Source: Wolbachia endosymbiont (group A) of Longitarsus flavicornis
GTDB taxonomy: Bacteria > Pseudomonadota > Alphaproteobacteria > Rickettsiales > Anaplasmataceae
Length of the DNA stretch: 64,000 bases
Reading direction: 5' to 3'
Assembly (NCBI RefSeq): GCF_963931955.1
Contig: NZ_OZ008337.1
Span: 1,302,001-1,366,000 of the forward strand
In this document: one piece after another, positions 34,006-42,372 of the stretch
How positions within the stretch are numbered: position 1 is the first letter of the stretch
Layout of the letters: every line of letters begins with the position of its first letter
Program-made: the position numbers and the translations under genes
Notes under the pieces: model-generated
Databases searched by the model: none
The model's input: the letters and a program-made list of their open reading frames with translations, nothing else
What the model was told of the DNA's origin: nothing

Positions 34006-34224
34006 TCACGGCACAAACAAGAACGCGAGAATCACGCAAGGCAATTTATGGCTTCCCGTTATAATATCACCATCGCGGAATATCGCATCTCCTATGCCTT
34101 TGAGCCTCAAAAGAGCATAATCTTGAATCTCATTTAATTCTGCTGATTGCAAACCTCTTCCTGCAAGGAACAAGCTTTTTTCGTATTCTTTGTCAGAGCG
34201 ATTGTAATAGCTATTTAACGTCAT
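34006..34224 (-). pseudogene. Truncated DUF4815-type tail fibre gene
   Basis: 72 residues. The start is intact and typical of WO tail proteins with DUF4815: [51 protein letters not shown]. The frame then runs into a non-homologous tail and stops beside the HTH gene, so most of the protein (usually several hundred residues) is missing. It is transcribed with the tail gene to its right (15-bp gap). The loss probably happened when the HTH region was joined here. Confidence 0.7.
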
Positions 34225-34239
34225 CTTTTTCCCCTTTTG

Positions 34240-34926
34240 CTAAAATGTAACGACAAAGGCAAAGGTCTCTCTTGTGGCAACAGTTCTAATAAGTGGTACC
34301 GTGTGTTCTAAAACTAATAAAATTCCCGGGTCTTCTATATCTTGTGGTTCAAAATATCTCTGCCCTGGAAGCAATTCTTTTTTCACTTTTGTACCAACCA
34401 TAACCCCGAGTTCCCTGATAACTTGATTTGCTGCGTCCGTGAAATCGAAAGTAAACTTGAGAAAAAGGTTATTGGTTGGTACAGCGGAAGATTTAAACCT
34501 TCCAGATGGAGTCAAAAGCTCTCCGTTTTCATCACCTGTGCAGAAGAGAACTTCTTGAGCGGTACGTCTACCAAGTTCATTGAGCAGTTTTTCAGACGTT
34601 ATCGGCTCTGGTGGTGTATTTTGAGTATACTCTATAGTGACTGCATTATTTGCCGTGATAGAGCTGTTTTCCACCAGTTTAATTACACTAGTATTGCTAT
34701 CAATTGTATAGTCTATACTTGGCTGATAAATTATCTGTCCTGTAGTAACCTTCACATCTTTGATGGGGTGATGATCTAGGGTTAGTTTGCCATCAGTGGT
34801 AAAAATCTTCTCCACTTTATGGCTACTTCCAGAGTTTCCATCACCACTGCCCCAAGCAAGATGTATCGGTTGCTCTTTTATACTTGCTGCTATTGCTGCT
34901 CTTCCTGATTGTGTGAGAATTGACAC
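34240..34926 (-). CDS. Phage WO tail-associated protein
   Basis: 228 residues. It begins SILTQSGRAAIAASIKEQPI, like tail-collar/fibre-linked proteins, has an AWGSGDGNSG loop, a beta-rich middle (TGQIIYQPSIDYTIDSNTSV), LLNELGRRTAQEVLF and VIRELGVMVGTKV. I place it in the tail fibre set by context with the DUF4815 remnant. Normally these genes follow gpI; here they sit about 18 kb away on the other strand, a sign of rearrangement. A TATAAT-like sequence (about 34951-34956, read on either strand) lies just upstream. Confidence 0.65.
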   Translation of the reverse strand: MSILTQSGRAAIAASIKEQPIHLAWGSGDGNSGSSHKVEKIFTTDGKLTLDHHPIKDVKVTTGQIIYQPSIDYTIDSNTSVIKLVENSSITANNAVTIEYTQNTPPEPITSEKLLNELGRRTAQEVLFCTGDENGELLTPSGRFKSSAVPTNNLFLKFTFDFTDAANQVIRELGVMVGTKVKKELLPGQRYFEPQDIEDPGILLVLEHTVPLIRTVATRETFAFVVTF

Positions 34927-35177
34927 CTGTGATGAGTTCGAAAGGCTTATATAATATATATTCAGGATTTGGAAAATTTTTGTCCAAAAAAAATGAATTT
35001 TTGCCTAATTTTTTGTTGCAGTATTATTTAAATTTGGATGTGTATTATTCTTGAAGAAAAGTAATTGAATATCAGTAGTTTAAAAATTGCATCTGTATTA
35101 TTTATTTTTGCCCCTGTCCTACAAAGTGCACCTATAGGTTCTCATCCTTAAAGCATTAATTGTTTTAGGGAAAGATT

Positions 35178-35666
35178 ATGAAACTAAAAACTGCTATAGT
35201 TGTTCAAAATATACGCTATCAAGCTAGGAGATTAAAACTTTTTGAATGCTTTACTCATGAAACTCATGAAGATCTTGAGCAAGAACTTTTCTGTGAAATT
35301 TGGACTTATCTTGATAGATATGATGAAAGTAAAGGTAGCTTTAACACTTTTGTAGCAAGATTAACTGAACGTCGTGCCAACAACTTATTAGAGAAACAAC
35401 TATGTATAAAACGCAATATTAATAACTACATCAATATTGAGAAAACAGAAGCTTTTGAAAATGAAGTAGCGAAACGTACTGATGTAGATTACATGATTTC
35501 AACACTACCAAGAAAGATGCAAAAGATATGCGAGCAACTCAAGTACTTTAACTTATATGAAGTTGCTAAGATGAACAACATATCAAGAACTACTTTAAAT
35601 ACTATGTTAAGAAAAATACGTATAAAACTCTCTTCCATCTACTACAAGGGCAAAAAGAAAAATTGA
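35178..35666 (+). CDS. Sigma-70-like factor of phage WO
   Basis: 162 residues. A region-2-like segment (about 32-75: EDLEQELFCEIWTYLDRYDE, FNTFVARLTERRANNLL) and a region-4-like HTH (about 108-155: LPRKMQKICEQLKYFNLYEV, MNNISRTTLNTMLRKIRIKL) are separated by a short linker, as in ECF-type sigma factors. It could redirect RNA polymerase to phage promoters. It opens the + strand replication block and is 52 bp before the Sak4-like gene. The region-2 match is good; the role in transcription is inferred. Confidence 0.7.
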   Translation: MKLKTAIVVQNIRYQARRLKLFECFTHETHEDLEQELFCEIWTYLDRYDESKGSFNTFVARLTERRANNLLEKQLCIKRNINNYINIEKTEAFENEVAKRTDVDYMISTLPRKMQKICEQLKYFNLYEVAKMNNISRTTLNTMLRKIRIKLSSIYYKGKKKN

Positions 35667-35718
35667 ACATAAATTTTACCTTTCCTGAATATATAACATA
35701 TAACATTGAGGTGAATAA

Positions 35719-36522
35719 ATGACTTTTAAAATTTTAAACAATAATGAAAGACTGAAAACAACTACAGGCATAAAAGTAGTAATTTTTGGTCCTTACGGTA
35801 TTGGTAAAACCAGTCTCTTAAAGACTATAAGTGAACCAACACTTTGTCTTGACTTTGAAGCAGGTCTGCTTGCTGTTCAAGATTGGCAAGGAGATTCAAT
35901 CAGTATTCGTACTTGGAATCAAGCTCGGGATATTGCCTGCCTAATTGGTGGTCCGAACCCTGCACTAAAATCTGATCAAGCGTATAGCCAAAAACACTAT
36001 GAGCACGTATCAAGTAAATACAATGAAGAGTTTTCTAAATATCGATGTATTTTTATTGATAGCATCACTGTAGCATCACGTCTTTGTCTCTTATGGGCAA
36101 AAATGCAACCGGAAGCTTTTTCTGAGAGAAGTGGAAAGCAAGACATGAGAGCTGCTTACGGAATACTTGCGCAAGAGATGATGGGATGGCTCAATCAGTT
36201 TCAGCACATTCCAAATAAAGATATCATTACCGTTGGTACTTTAGGTCAATATTTAGATGACTTCAATCGTCCGACCTGGCTACCTCAATGTGAAGGGGCT
36301 AAAACTGCCAGTGAAATTCCCGGCATTGTTGATGAAGTAATCAGCATGGTTGGCCTCAAGAAAGATGATGGCACAGAGGTACGTTCATTTGTCTGTCAGA
36401 CGATTAATCCTTGGGGATATCCGGCTAAAGATCGAAGTGGATGCCTGGATATGGTTGAAGAGCCGCATCTGGGAAAATTACTTACGAAAATTAAAGCTAA
36501 AGCCTTTTCTACTGCTGCTTAA
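35719..36522 (+). CDS. Sak4-like RecA-family ATPase
   Basis: 267 residues. Walker A is FGPYGIGKTS (24-31 core), Walker B is CIFIDSITVASRLCLLW (about 113-129), and the family has the DFEAG motif after the first strand (CLDFEAGLLAV). Phage Sak4 proteins are short RecA-like ATPases that anneal single strands with the help of an SSB. An SSB-like gene lies 850 bp downstream, which fits. Spacing to the next gene is 12 bp. The frame is intact. Confidence 0.82.
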   Translation: MTFKILNNNERLKTTTGIKVVIFGPYGIGKTSLLKTISEPTLCLDFEAGLLAVQDWQGDSISIRTWNQARDIACLIGGPNPALKSDQAYSQKHYEHVSSKYNEEFSKYRCIFIDSITVASRLCLLWAKMQPEAFSERSGKQDMRAAYGILAQEMMGWLNQFQHIPNKDIITVGTLGQYLDDFNRPTWLPQCEGAKTASEIPGIVDEVISMVGLKKDDGTEVRSFVCQTINPWGYPAKDRSGCLDMVEEPHLGKLLTKIKAKAFSTAA

Positions 36523-36534
36523 TGGAGAATAATT

Positions 36535-37350
36535 ATGCTACAAAACATTTTCACTATTGGTCAAAAAGTCCCTTTTTTCAGTGTAAAAGAGTATTTAAGT
36601 GACAAAGCACCAATCCCAGAAGACATCATCTACCCAAGGATATTAACTCCAAGGGGTTTGTTGGTATTTGGCGGGCCACCTAAAATTGGTAAAAGCGATT
36701 TTCTAATTTCATGGCTCATGCACATGACTGCTGGTGTTTCATTTCTGGGTATGATTCCTAATCAGCCTATGAAAGTTCTCTGTCTGCAGACTGAAATTGA
36801 TGATGGATATTTAAAAGAGCGTCTACAGGAGTTAAAACTTGATAAAGAGCTTTTGGATATTGGTGCAAACAACTTCATGATCACGCCAAGAGTACAACTA
36901 TCGTTTAGTAGTGAAGAGATAGATGAAATAAAAAACTCTCTAGAGGAAAAAAGTTTCAAGCCAGATATTATCGCCATAGATCCTCTACGAAATATCTTTA
37001 ATTCAGGTAATGAGAACGATAACAGCGCTATGCTATTCTTCCTGCAAAAAACGCTTGAAAGACTGAGAAATGTTATTAATCCAGACGCTGGGATAATTTT
37101 GACTCATCACACAAAAAAATTGTCCAAAAAGATGCTAGAAGAAGATCCATTTCAAGGTTTAAGTGGTGCTGGATCTTTAAGAGGGTTCTATACTACAGAA
37201 ATGGTGATGTTCCGAAAGGATGAAGAAAATGACGATGAAAAAACCGCATGTCAAATAGTTTTTGAGTTACGCAATGGAAAACGTGTTCTGCGCAAGACTG
37301 TCGATAAGATAGATGGTCGCTGGCAGTTCGTTGACCAATGGAATAACTGA
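36535..37350 (+). CDS. RepA-like AAA ATPase (replicative helicase family)
   Basis: 271 residues. After an N-terminal FSVKEYLSDKAPIPEDIIYP linker, Walker A is GGPPKIGKS (46-54), then LCLQTEIDDGYLKERL (about 79-94), Walker B IIAIDPLRNIF (about 143-153) and ILTHHTKK (about 187-194). This is the RepA/DnaB-like hexameric ATPase layout without primase. Its ATPase domain is clearly paralogous to that of the gene at 37861. Probably part of the phage replisome. Confidence 0.85.
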   Translation: MLQNIFTIGQKVPFFSVKEYLSDKAPIPEDIIYPRILTPRGLLVFGGPPKIGKSDFLISWLMHMTAGVSFLGMIPNQPMKVLCLQTEIDDGYLKERLQELKLDKELLDIGANNFMITPRVQLSFSSEEIDEIKNSLEEKSFKPDIIAIDPLRNIFNSGNENDNSAMLFFLQKTLERLRNVINPDAGIILTHHTKKLSKKMLEEDPFQGLSGAGSLRGFYTTEMVMFRKDEENDDEKTACQIVFELRNGKRVLRKTVDKIDGRWQFVDQWNN

Positions 37351-37375
37351 TTTCAACTTTATTATGGGAGTATTT

Positions 37376-37864
37376 ATGTTACAGGATTTAACTGATTTTA
37401 ACACGGCAAAGTCGCAAAGTAATTTAATACCTAAAGGTACAACTGCAAAAGTCAAAATGGCTATTAAACCAGGAGGTTATGAATGCTGGTTCACCAAAAG
37501 TCCCACTACCGGTAGTATCTATTTAAATGCAGAATTTACCGTCATTGAAGGGCCATATGCAAAACGTAAGATTTATCAAGTAATTGGGATAAAAAGTGGC
37601 AAAGCAAGCGTTGAAGGAGAAGATACTTGGGGAGAATCTGGACGTTCTATGCTTAGAAGTATTTTAGAGTCAGCACGGAACATTCATTCAAATGACACTT
37701 CAGAAAAAGCAGTTATTGCTAGAAAAGTCAACTCTATAGCTGATTTTAACGGGGTAGAGTTTACTGCAAAAGTTGGTATTGAAGCTGATCGATATGGAGA
37801 AAAAAACAAGATTGCCACTGTTATTACTCCAGAACAATCTGAAGTTGATTGGTTGCCATTTTGA
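37376..37864 (+). CDS. DUF669-like phage single-strand-binding protein
   Basis: 162 residues from the ATG at 37376, chosen for the GGGAG at 37366-37370. An upstream in-frame start at 37313 would overlap the previous gene by 38 bases. Features are KGTTAKVKMAIKPGGYECWF, YLNAEFTVIEGPYAKRKIYQ, GRSMLRSILESARNIH and an acidic C terminus ending DWLPF. An acidic tail with terminal aromatic/hydrophobic residues is usual for SSBs. It lies next to the Sak4-like and RepA-like genes, which supports a DNA-binding role, but the fold is inferred. Confidence 0.7.
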   Translation: MLQDLTDFNTAKSQSNLIPKGTTAKVKMAIKPGGYECWFTKSPTTGSIYLNAEFTVIEGPYAKRKIYQVIGIKSGKASVEGEDTWGESGRSMLRSILESARNIHSNDTSEKAVIARKVNSIADFNGVEFTAKVGIEADRYGEKNKIATVITPEQSEVDWLPF

Positions 37865-39042
37865 AGTACGACGAAGAGAAGCTCTGGATTGCTGTAATTG
37901 AGAGAGCTATCAAAGATGCAGCAGTAGAGCTAAAGAAAGAAGCAATTAAATGGTTTGATTCAGAGTCTTTTGAAACTGTTTGTGAGCTAGCTAATCTCAG
38001 CTCTAAACGTATGAAAAGTATGTATGGGGGTTTTATGCAGAGAAAGGAAATAAAAGGATTATTGATTGATAATATTAAGGAGTGTGTACCTTACCTAATT
38101 CCAAACGGTAATTTTTATCGAGAGAGGACTTATGTTGGCAATTGTGATGGGGATACGATTACAGTTAAAATAGTGGGTAAAGAAGCTGGAAATTGGCGTA
38201 ATTTTACTAAAGGAATCAGTGGTGATATTATTGATCTTTGGACTTTAGTTAAAGGTGATATAAATTCCGCTAAGAAGTGGTTAAATACTAAAGAAAACAC
38301 AACAGAACATAAAATTACATCGTTTTCAGCAAGGCATTACTTGAATGATAAATCACCAATGCCAAAAGATATAATAGGCCCAAGAATTTTAACTCCAGGC
38401 GGTCTTTTGGTTATAGGTGGAACTCCCAAAATAGGAAAAAGTAATTTTCTACTTTCCATGTTGGTACATTTAGCTGCAGGAGTATCATTTCTTGGTATGA
38501 AGCCTGCAAAGCCACTTAAGATATTCTATCTACAGAATGAAATGGAATATGATTACATAAGAGAGCGCTTACAGAAGCTAAGAATCAGCAAGAAAATCCT
38601 TGATACAGGAACAGAAAACTTAGTTATTACTAAAAAAGTACAGTTAACTTTGAATGTGGAAAAAATAAAAGAAATTATGTCGGAAAATCTCGATGTAAAA
38701 ACAGTTGATCTTGTAGTGATAGACTCTCTTTTTGATTATAGAAGTATGATCTCTTTTCTGCAAAATGGCATTGATGAACTACGATCTATAACTAATCCTA
38801 TGGCTGGAGTAATAGTTACACATTACACCAAAAAAGTGTCAACAACCACGTTAAAAAAGAATCCATTTCAAGCATTGAGTGGTGCTAATGTTTTAAGAAG
38901 TTTATATACATCTGGAGTAATAATATTTAAGCCAGAAAAGCAAAGGAATACTCTGCAATTGATGTACGAACTTAAAAACGGCAAACCAATACCAACAAAA
39001 TTCATAAACATGATAAACGGACGCTGGATAGCTACAGCTTAA
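37861..39042 (+). CDS. Mosaic primase-N-terminal / RepA-like ATPase protein
   Basis: About 393 residues starting at TTG 37861, whose last bases overlap the upstream stop (TTGA); TTG 37849 is an alternative. Residues about 65-150 resemble the N terminus of the next gene, the primase-helicase (NGNFYRERTYVGN, EAGNWRNFTKGISGDIIDLW). Residues about 155-390 match the RepA-like ATPase upstream (PRILTPGGLLVIGGTPKIGK with Walker A near 186-194). The protein therefore combines parts of both flanking genes. The DIIDLW motif is typical of toprim-primase N termini, but there is no toprim catalytic core. Confidence 0.8.
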   Translation: MKYDEEKLWIAVIERAIKDAAVELKKEAIKWFDSESFETVCELANLSSKRMKSMYGGFMQRKEIKGLLIDNIKECVPYLIPNGNFYRERTYVGNCDGDTITVKIVGKEAGNWRNFTKGISGDIIDLWTLVKGDINSAKKWLNTKENTTEHKITSFSARHYLNDKSPMPKDIIGPRILTPGGLLVIGGTPKIGKSNFLLSMLVHLAAGVSFLGMKPAKPLKIFYLQNEMEYDYIRERLQKLRISKKILDTGTENLVITKKVQLTLNVEKIKEIMSENLDVKTVDLVVIDSLFDYRSMISFLQNGIDELRSITNPMAGVIVTHYTKKVSTTTLKKNPFQALSGANVLRSLYTSGVIIFKPEKQRNTLQLMYELKNGKPIPTKFINMINGRWIATA

Positions 39043-39077
39043 CCAAATTTCTAAACTTTAAATATGTTGGAGATTTT

Positions 39078-41168
39078 ATGGATATCTATTGTGATTTTAA
39101 TACTGCAACTCCACTAAAGAATGGACATTATAAGCCATTAGAGGAGAAAAAACAGTTAAAAGATCAACTTCTACTAAATATCAGGTCTTGTCTTTCATAC
39201 CTATTACCAAAGGGAACTTTTCGTGGTGATAAGTTTTATGTGGGTGATGTACAAGGTAATAGAGGCAAAAGTATGGTAGTAGAATTAACTGGTAGTAAAG
39301 CCGGACTTTGGAAGGATTTCGAAAAAGATGAAGGTGGTGATATCATCGATCTTTGGGCAGCAGTACATGGAAGAAGTGTCAGAACAGAGTTTCCTGAAGT
39401 AATGGCTTCTATAGGTGAATGGCTTGGAAAAAAACATACTAGGAAATATGAAAATCTAGAACAATTTTTAACATGCAGTTGGAACTACTATGATGAAAAC
39501 AATCAAGTTATTGTCATAGTCAACCGTTATGATCTTCCCGAAGGAAAAGAATATCGTCCTTTTGATGTGAAAAAATCTACTTTTACTGCACCAGAAATCA
39601 GACCTTTGTACAACATTCCAGGTATCTTAAAGTCCGATAAAGTTATTCTAGTTGAAGGGGAAAAATGTGCAGAAGCATTAATAAAACAAGGTATTACAGC
39701 AACAACAACAATGTGTGGGGCAAACTCAGATGTTAAAAAAACTGATTGGTCACAACTTAAGGGCAAGCATATTACTATTTGGCCAGATAATGATGAAGCA
39801 GGTCAGAAGTATGCTGAAAATGTTATTACAAAACTCATCAGCTTAGGTATTGCATCACTTTATATGGTTAAAATTCCAGAGGGTAAACCGGAAGGCTGGG
39901 ATGCTGCTGATTATTTACAAGAAAATACAAACGTCTCTGACTTTATCAAGAATAATGCAAAAAAAGTAATTATCAAACCACCACTAAATATTTTAGACTG
40001 GACTGCAGAGCGCTTTATAGGCCCAGTACCAGAACAAAAGTTTCTTGTTGAGGGTTTATTTCCTTTAGGTGTTACTTCAATAATAGCAGCAATGGGAGAT
40101 ACAGGCAAAGGTATGCTTCTTCTTGACCTAGCGCTTAAGGTTGCAAGTGATAAGGATCAGATGTGTGGCTTTGGTTCACTTGTTACTGAACATGGATCAG
40201 TAGTGATTTTTTCAGCAGAAGATGATGCAGGTGAAGTACACCGCCGCTTAGAACGACTTGACCCTAAATGTGAAAGATTAAAATATAAAGATAGATTATT
40301 TATCGTGCCACTACCAAACGTAAGAGGGTCACTTACAATACTGAGAAATGTTCGTGGTAAAATTGTTGAAGTCTCTCCTGAATTCGAATCTGTAATGAAA
40401 CAGCTTGAGGAAATTAAAGATTTGAAGTTAGTTGTATTTGATCCTCTTTCATCGTTTATCCATGCAGACATAAATGCTGATCCTGCTGTAGGAGATTATT
40501 TAATGTGTTTATTATCTGATTTAGCAAATAGCACTGGAGCTTCAGTAATTACTGCACATCATATGAGAAAGCCAAAGAGTGAGAAGCCTATATTAACTGC
40601 TGAACAAGCACGAGATGCCATCCGTGGTACCTCTGCTCTTGTTAATGGTGTCAGATGTTCCTATGCTTTTTGGCCAGTGGAAGATACAGCTAAGCCAGAG
40701 ATCTTTAGGTCAATGGGGGAGATTCCAAGACAAAATGCTTTATTTTATGGGGCGGTTGTTAAGGCAAATGGGTTAGCTGATCGCACTGTACGTACTTACC
40801 TAAGAAATCAAGAAACAGGGCTACTAGAAGATATAACAGCACAATTGAAAGTTAAAAACATTAGCGATAAAAGTCTTAAGATATATCTTATCGATGCAAT
40901 TAAACGATCTGCTATTGCAGGGCATCCATTTACTCATACAGGAAGTGCAGGAGTATATAAACAACGGCATAGACTGCCTGAAATTTTTCACAATATGGGA
41001 AGAGATAAATTAGAACGTATGATACAGGAACTTTTACAGGTAAAACAGTTAGTAAAAGGAATGTCTAAAGGTTCAAGAGAGGATAAGTGGCTTGACGTTA
41101 CAACAGGCCCCTTTGCTTGTGGTATAGGAAAATTCACCCCTGGAGCTGAAGATCTTAACTGCAAATAA
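39078..41168 (+). CDS. Phage primase-helicase (TOPRIM + RepA-like ATPase)
   Basis: 696 residues. Residues about 35-100 are an N-terminal domain with GGDIIDLW. The TOPRIM domain has VILVEGEKCAEAL (E194) and TIWPDNDEAGQKYA (D237, D239). The helicase-like domain has an atypical Walker A GDTGKGM (340-346), VVIFSAEDDAGEVHRRLERL (about 375-394), Walker B LVVFDPLSSF (about 452-461) and VITAHHMRKP. It would prime and unwind phage DNA. The gene ends the replication operon. Last 100 residues resemble a winged helix. Frame intact. Confidence 0.88.
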   Translation: MDIYCDFNTATPLKNGHYKPLEEKKQLKDQLLLNIRSCLSYLLPKGTFRGDKFYVGDVQGNRGKSMVVELTGSKAGLWKDFEKDEGGDIIDLWAAVHGRSVRTEFPEVMASIGEWLGKKHTRKYENLEQFLTCSWNYYDENNQVIVIVNRYDLPEGKEYRPFDVKKSTFTAPEIRPLYNIPGILKSDKVILVEGEKCAEALIKQGITATTTMCGANSDVKKTDWSQLKGKHITIWPDNDEAGQKYAENVITKLISLGIASLYMVKIPEGKPEGWDAADYLQENTNVSDFIKNNAKKVIIKPPLNILDWTAERFIGPVPEQKFLVEGLFPLGVTSIIAAMGDTGKGMLLLDLALKVASDKDQMCGFGSLVTEHGSVVIFSAEDDAGEVHRRLERLDPKCERLKYKDRLFIVPLPNVRGSLTILRNVRGKIVEVSPEFESVMKQLEEIKDLKLVVFDPLSSFIHADINADPAVGDYLMCLLSDLANSTGASVITAHHMRKPKSEKPILTAEQARDAIRGTSALVNGVRCSYAFWPVEDTAKPEIFRSMGEIPRQNALFYGAVVKANGLADRTVRTYLRNQETGLLEDITAQLKVKNISDKSLKIYLIDAIKRSAIAGHPFTHTGSAGVYKQRHRLPEIFHNMGRDKLERMIQELLQVKQLVKGMSKGSREDKWLDVTTGPFACGIGKFTPGAEDLNCK

Positions 41169-41234
41169 AACTTCTGTAGGTAAATTCTTTACAGCTATTT
41201 TTAATAGATCTCTTATTCAAATACTTGTTCTGTA

Positions 41235-41375
41235 GGCTTTGTTGCATTGCTCCTAACCATACTTTTCTATATATGGATATATACAATATTCAGTTGCTAG
41301 TTTACGTTGAATGCTACAATAGATAGATATATAGTAGAATGGAGAAACAACCAGAAATAGCTATGCAACAAAACC
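41235..41375. mobile_element. IS5-derived MITE-like element (141 bp)
   Basis: Bounded by GGCTTTGTTGCAT (41235-41247) and its inverse ATGCAACAAAACC (41363-41375), one mismatch. The same GGCTTTGTTGCAT end starts an IS5-type transposase remnant at 54924, so this looks like a non-autonomous, internally deleted relative. There is no coding capacity. No target duplication is clear. Confidence 0.65.
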
Positions 41376-41517
41376 ATACCAGATGGGCTATTGGTTTTTC
41401 AACAGCTATGCAAGAATATTTTTACAAACAGACATTAATCTCTTAAAAATTGATATCTATTATAGGTAGCATTATATTCCTAATTCCTAGGTTATCAGCT
41501 AAATAGTTAGAACCTGT

Positions 41518-41874
41518 TCATAATCTTTTGAGGAACAAAGCAGTGAAAGCAAGAACTACCATTTGCAAGCTGGTGTTGAGTTTACGCTCGCAATTTTTCC
41601 ATAACCGTCTACATTTTTCCAACCAAGCAAAAGAACGCTCTACAACCCATCTTTTTGGCAATACAGCAAAGGTATGTAATTCACTGCGTTTTATTACCTC
41701 AACAGTTGCACCAATAGTTGCTTTTATTTGTGTTGCAAAATTCTCTCCCGTATAGCCTGCATCAACCAGTACATTTTTAACTCCCGAGAGGTTTTCTTTT
41801 GCATTTTCTACCATTCTCACAGCACTGCTACGGTCAGTTATCTCTGCTGTTGTTACATAAATTGCATGTGGCAA
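41518..41874 (-). CDS. IS5-family transposase, second frame (orfB, DDE)
   Basis: 118 residues counted from an internal ATG, but the homologous frame is open from about 42045, just after the A9 run. In that full frame the DDE residues are in FCIIDAQSVKN, VLVDAGYTGENF and VVERSFAWLEKCRRLWKNCE. All three catalytic positions are present, so the OrfAB fusion could be active. The stop codon lies inside the terminal inverted repeat. Confidence 0.85.
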   Translation of the reverse strand: MPHAIYVTTAEITDRSSAVRMVENAKENLSGVKNVLVDAGYTGENFATQIKATIGATVEVIKRSELHTFAVLPKRWVVERSFAWLEKCRRLWKNCERKLNTSLQMVVLAFTALFLKRL

Positions 41875-41977
41875 ACCTTGCGTATCTACTGCAATATGGC
41901 GTTTTATTCCTGAAATCTTTTTGCCTGCATCGTAGCCTTTTTCTTCAGCAGTATCTGCATTTTTTACACTCTGTGCA

Positions 41978-42310
41978 TCAATTATGCAGAAGCTGGTTTT
42001 TTCTTTCCGACCATTGTTTTGTCGGACTACGCCAACTATTTTTTTTTAACACCAGCTCCAGAACACTTTCTTTATTTGCATCTGGTTTTTCACTCCACTT
42101 CTTAAAATAGTCGTAACAATTGCGCCATTTTGGAAACTCTTTTGGTAGCATTCTCCACTGACAAACGCTTTTCAGAACGTATAACACTCCACAAAATACA
42201 TCATACAAATCAAGTTTTCTTGGTTTTGTTTTTTTTCTACAGGACTCTAGATCTGGTAATATAATCTCAAATCTTTCCCGACTTATATTACTTGGGTATA
42301 AACTCCTCAT
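41978..42310 (-). CDS. IS5-family transposase, first frame (orfA)
   Basis: 110 residues, with the DUF4096-like N-terminal domain of IS5 transposases: FEIILPDLESCRKKTKPRKL, LYDVFCGVLYVLKSVCQWRM, LPKEFPKWRNCYDYF. The last about 25 residues, after the A9 run at 42039-42047, are out of the transposase frame. A -1 slip there leads into orfB (IVGVVRQNNGRKEKTSFCII). Such slippage is programmed in this group. Confidence 0.85.
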   Translation of the reverse strand: MRSLYPSNISRERFEIILPDLESCRKKTKPRKLDLYDVFCGVLYVLKSVCQWRMLPKEFPKWRNCYDYFKKWSEKPDANKESVLELVLKKNSWRSPTKQWSERKNQLLHN

Positions 42311-42372
42311 ATATCCTAACTTATATACATTATCTCTTAGTTTATTCCTTTCTTGAGATCATGTACAGGTTC

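Larger units (their letters stand above)
41510..42372 (-). mobile_element. Complete IS5-family element with two overlapping frames
   Basis: 863 bp. Terminal inverted repeats are GAACCTGTTCATAATCTT (41510-41527) and GAGATCATGTACAGGTTC (42355-42372), 15 of 18 positions matching. TTA flanks both ends and may be the target duplication, though a trinucleotide can match by chance. The transposase is in two frames joined by a run of nine A on the coding strand (42039-42047), as in the IS427-type group of IS5. It lies directly against the truncated recombinase gene and probably helped remove its 5' part. Confidence 0.82.

Noticed and set aside
41510..42372. TTA on both sides of the IS as firm proof of a target duplication
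   Set aside because: Three bases match easily by chance, and the left flank does not continue the recombinase frame.
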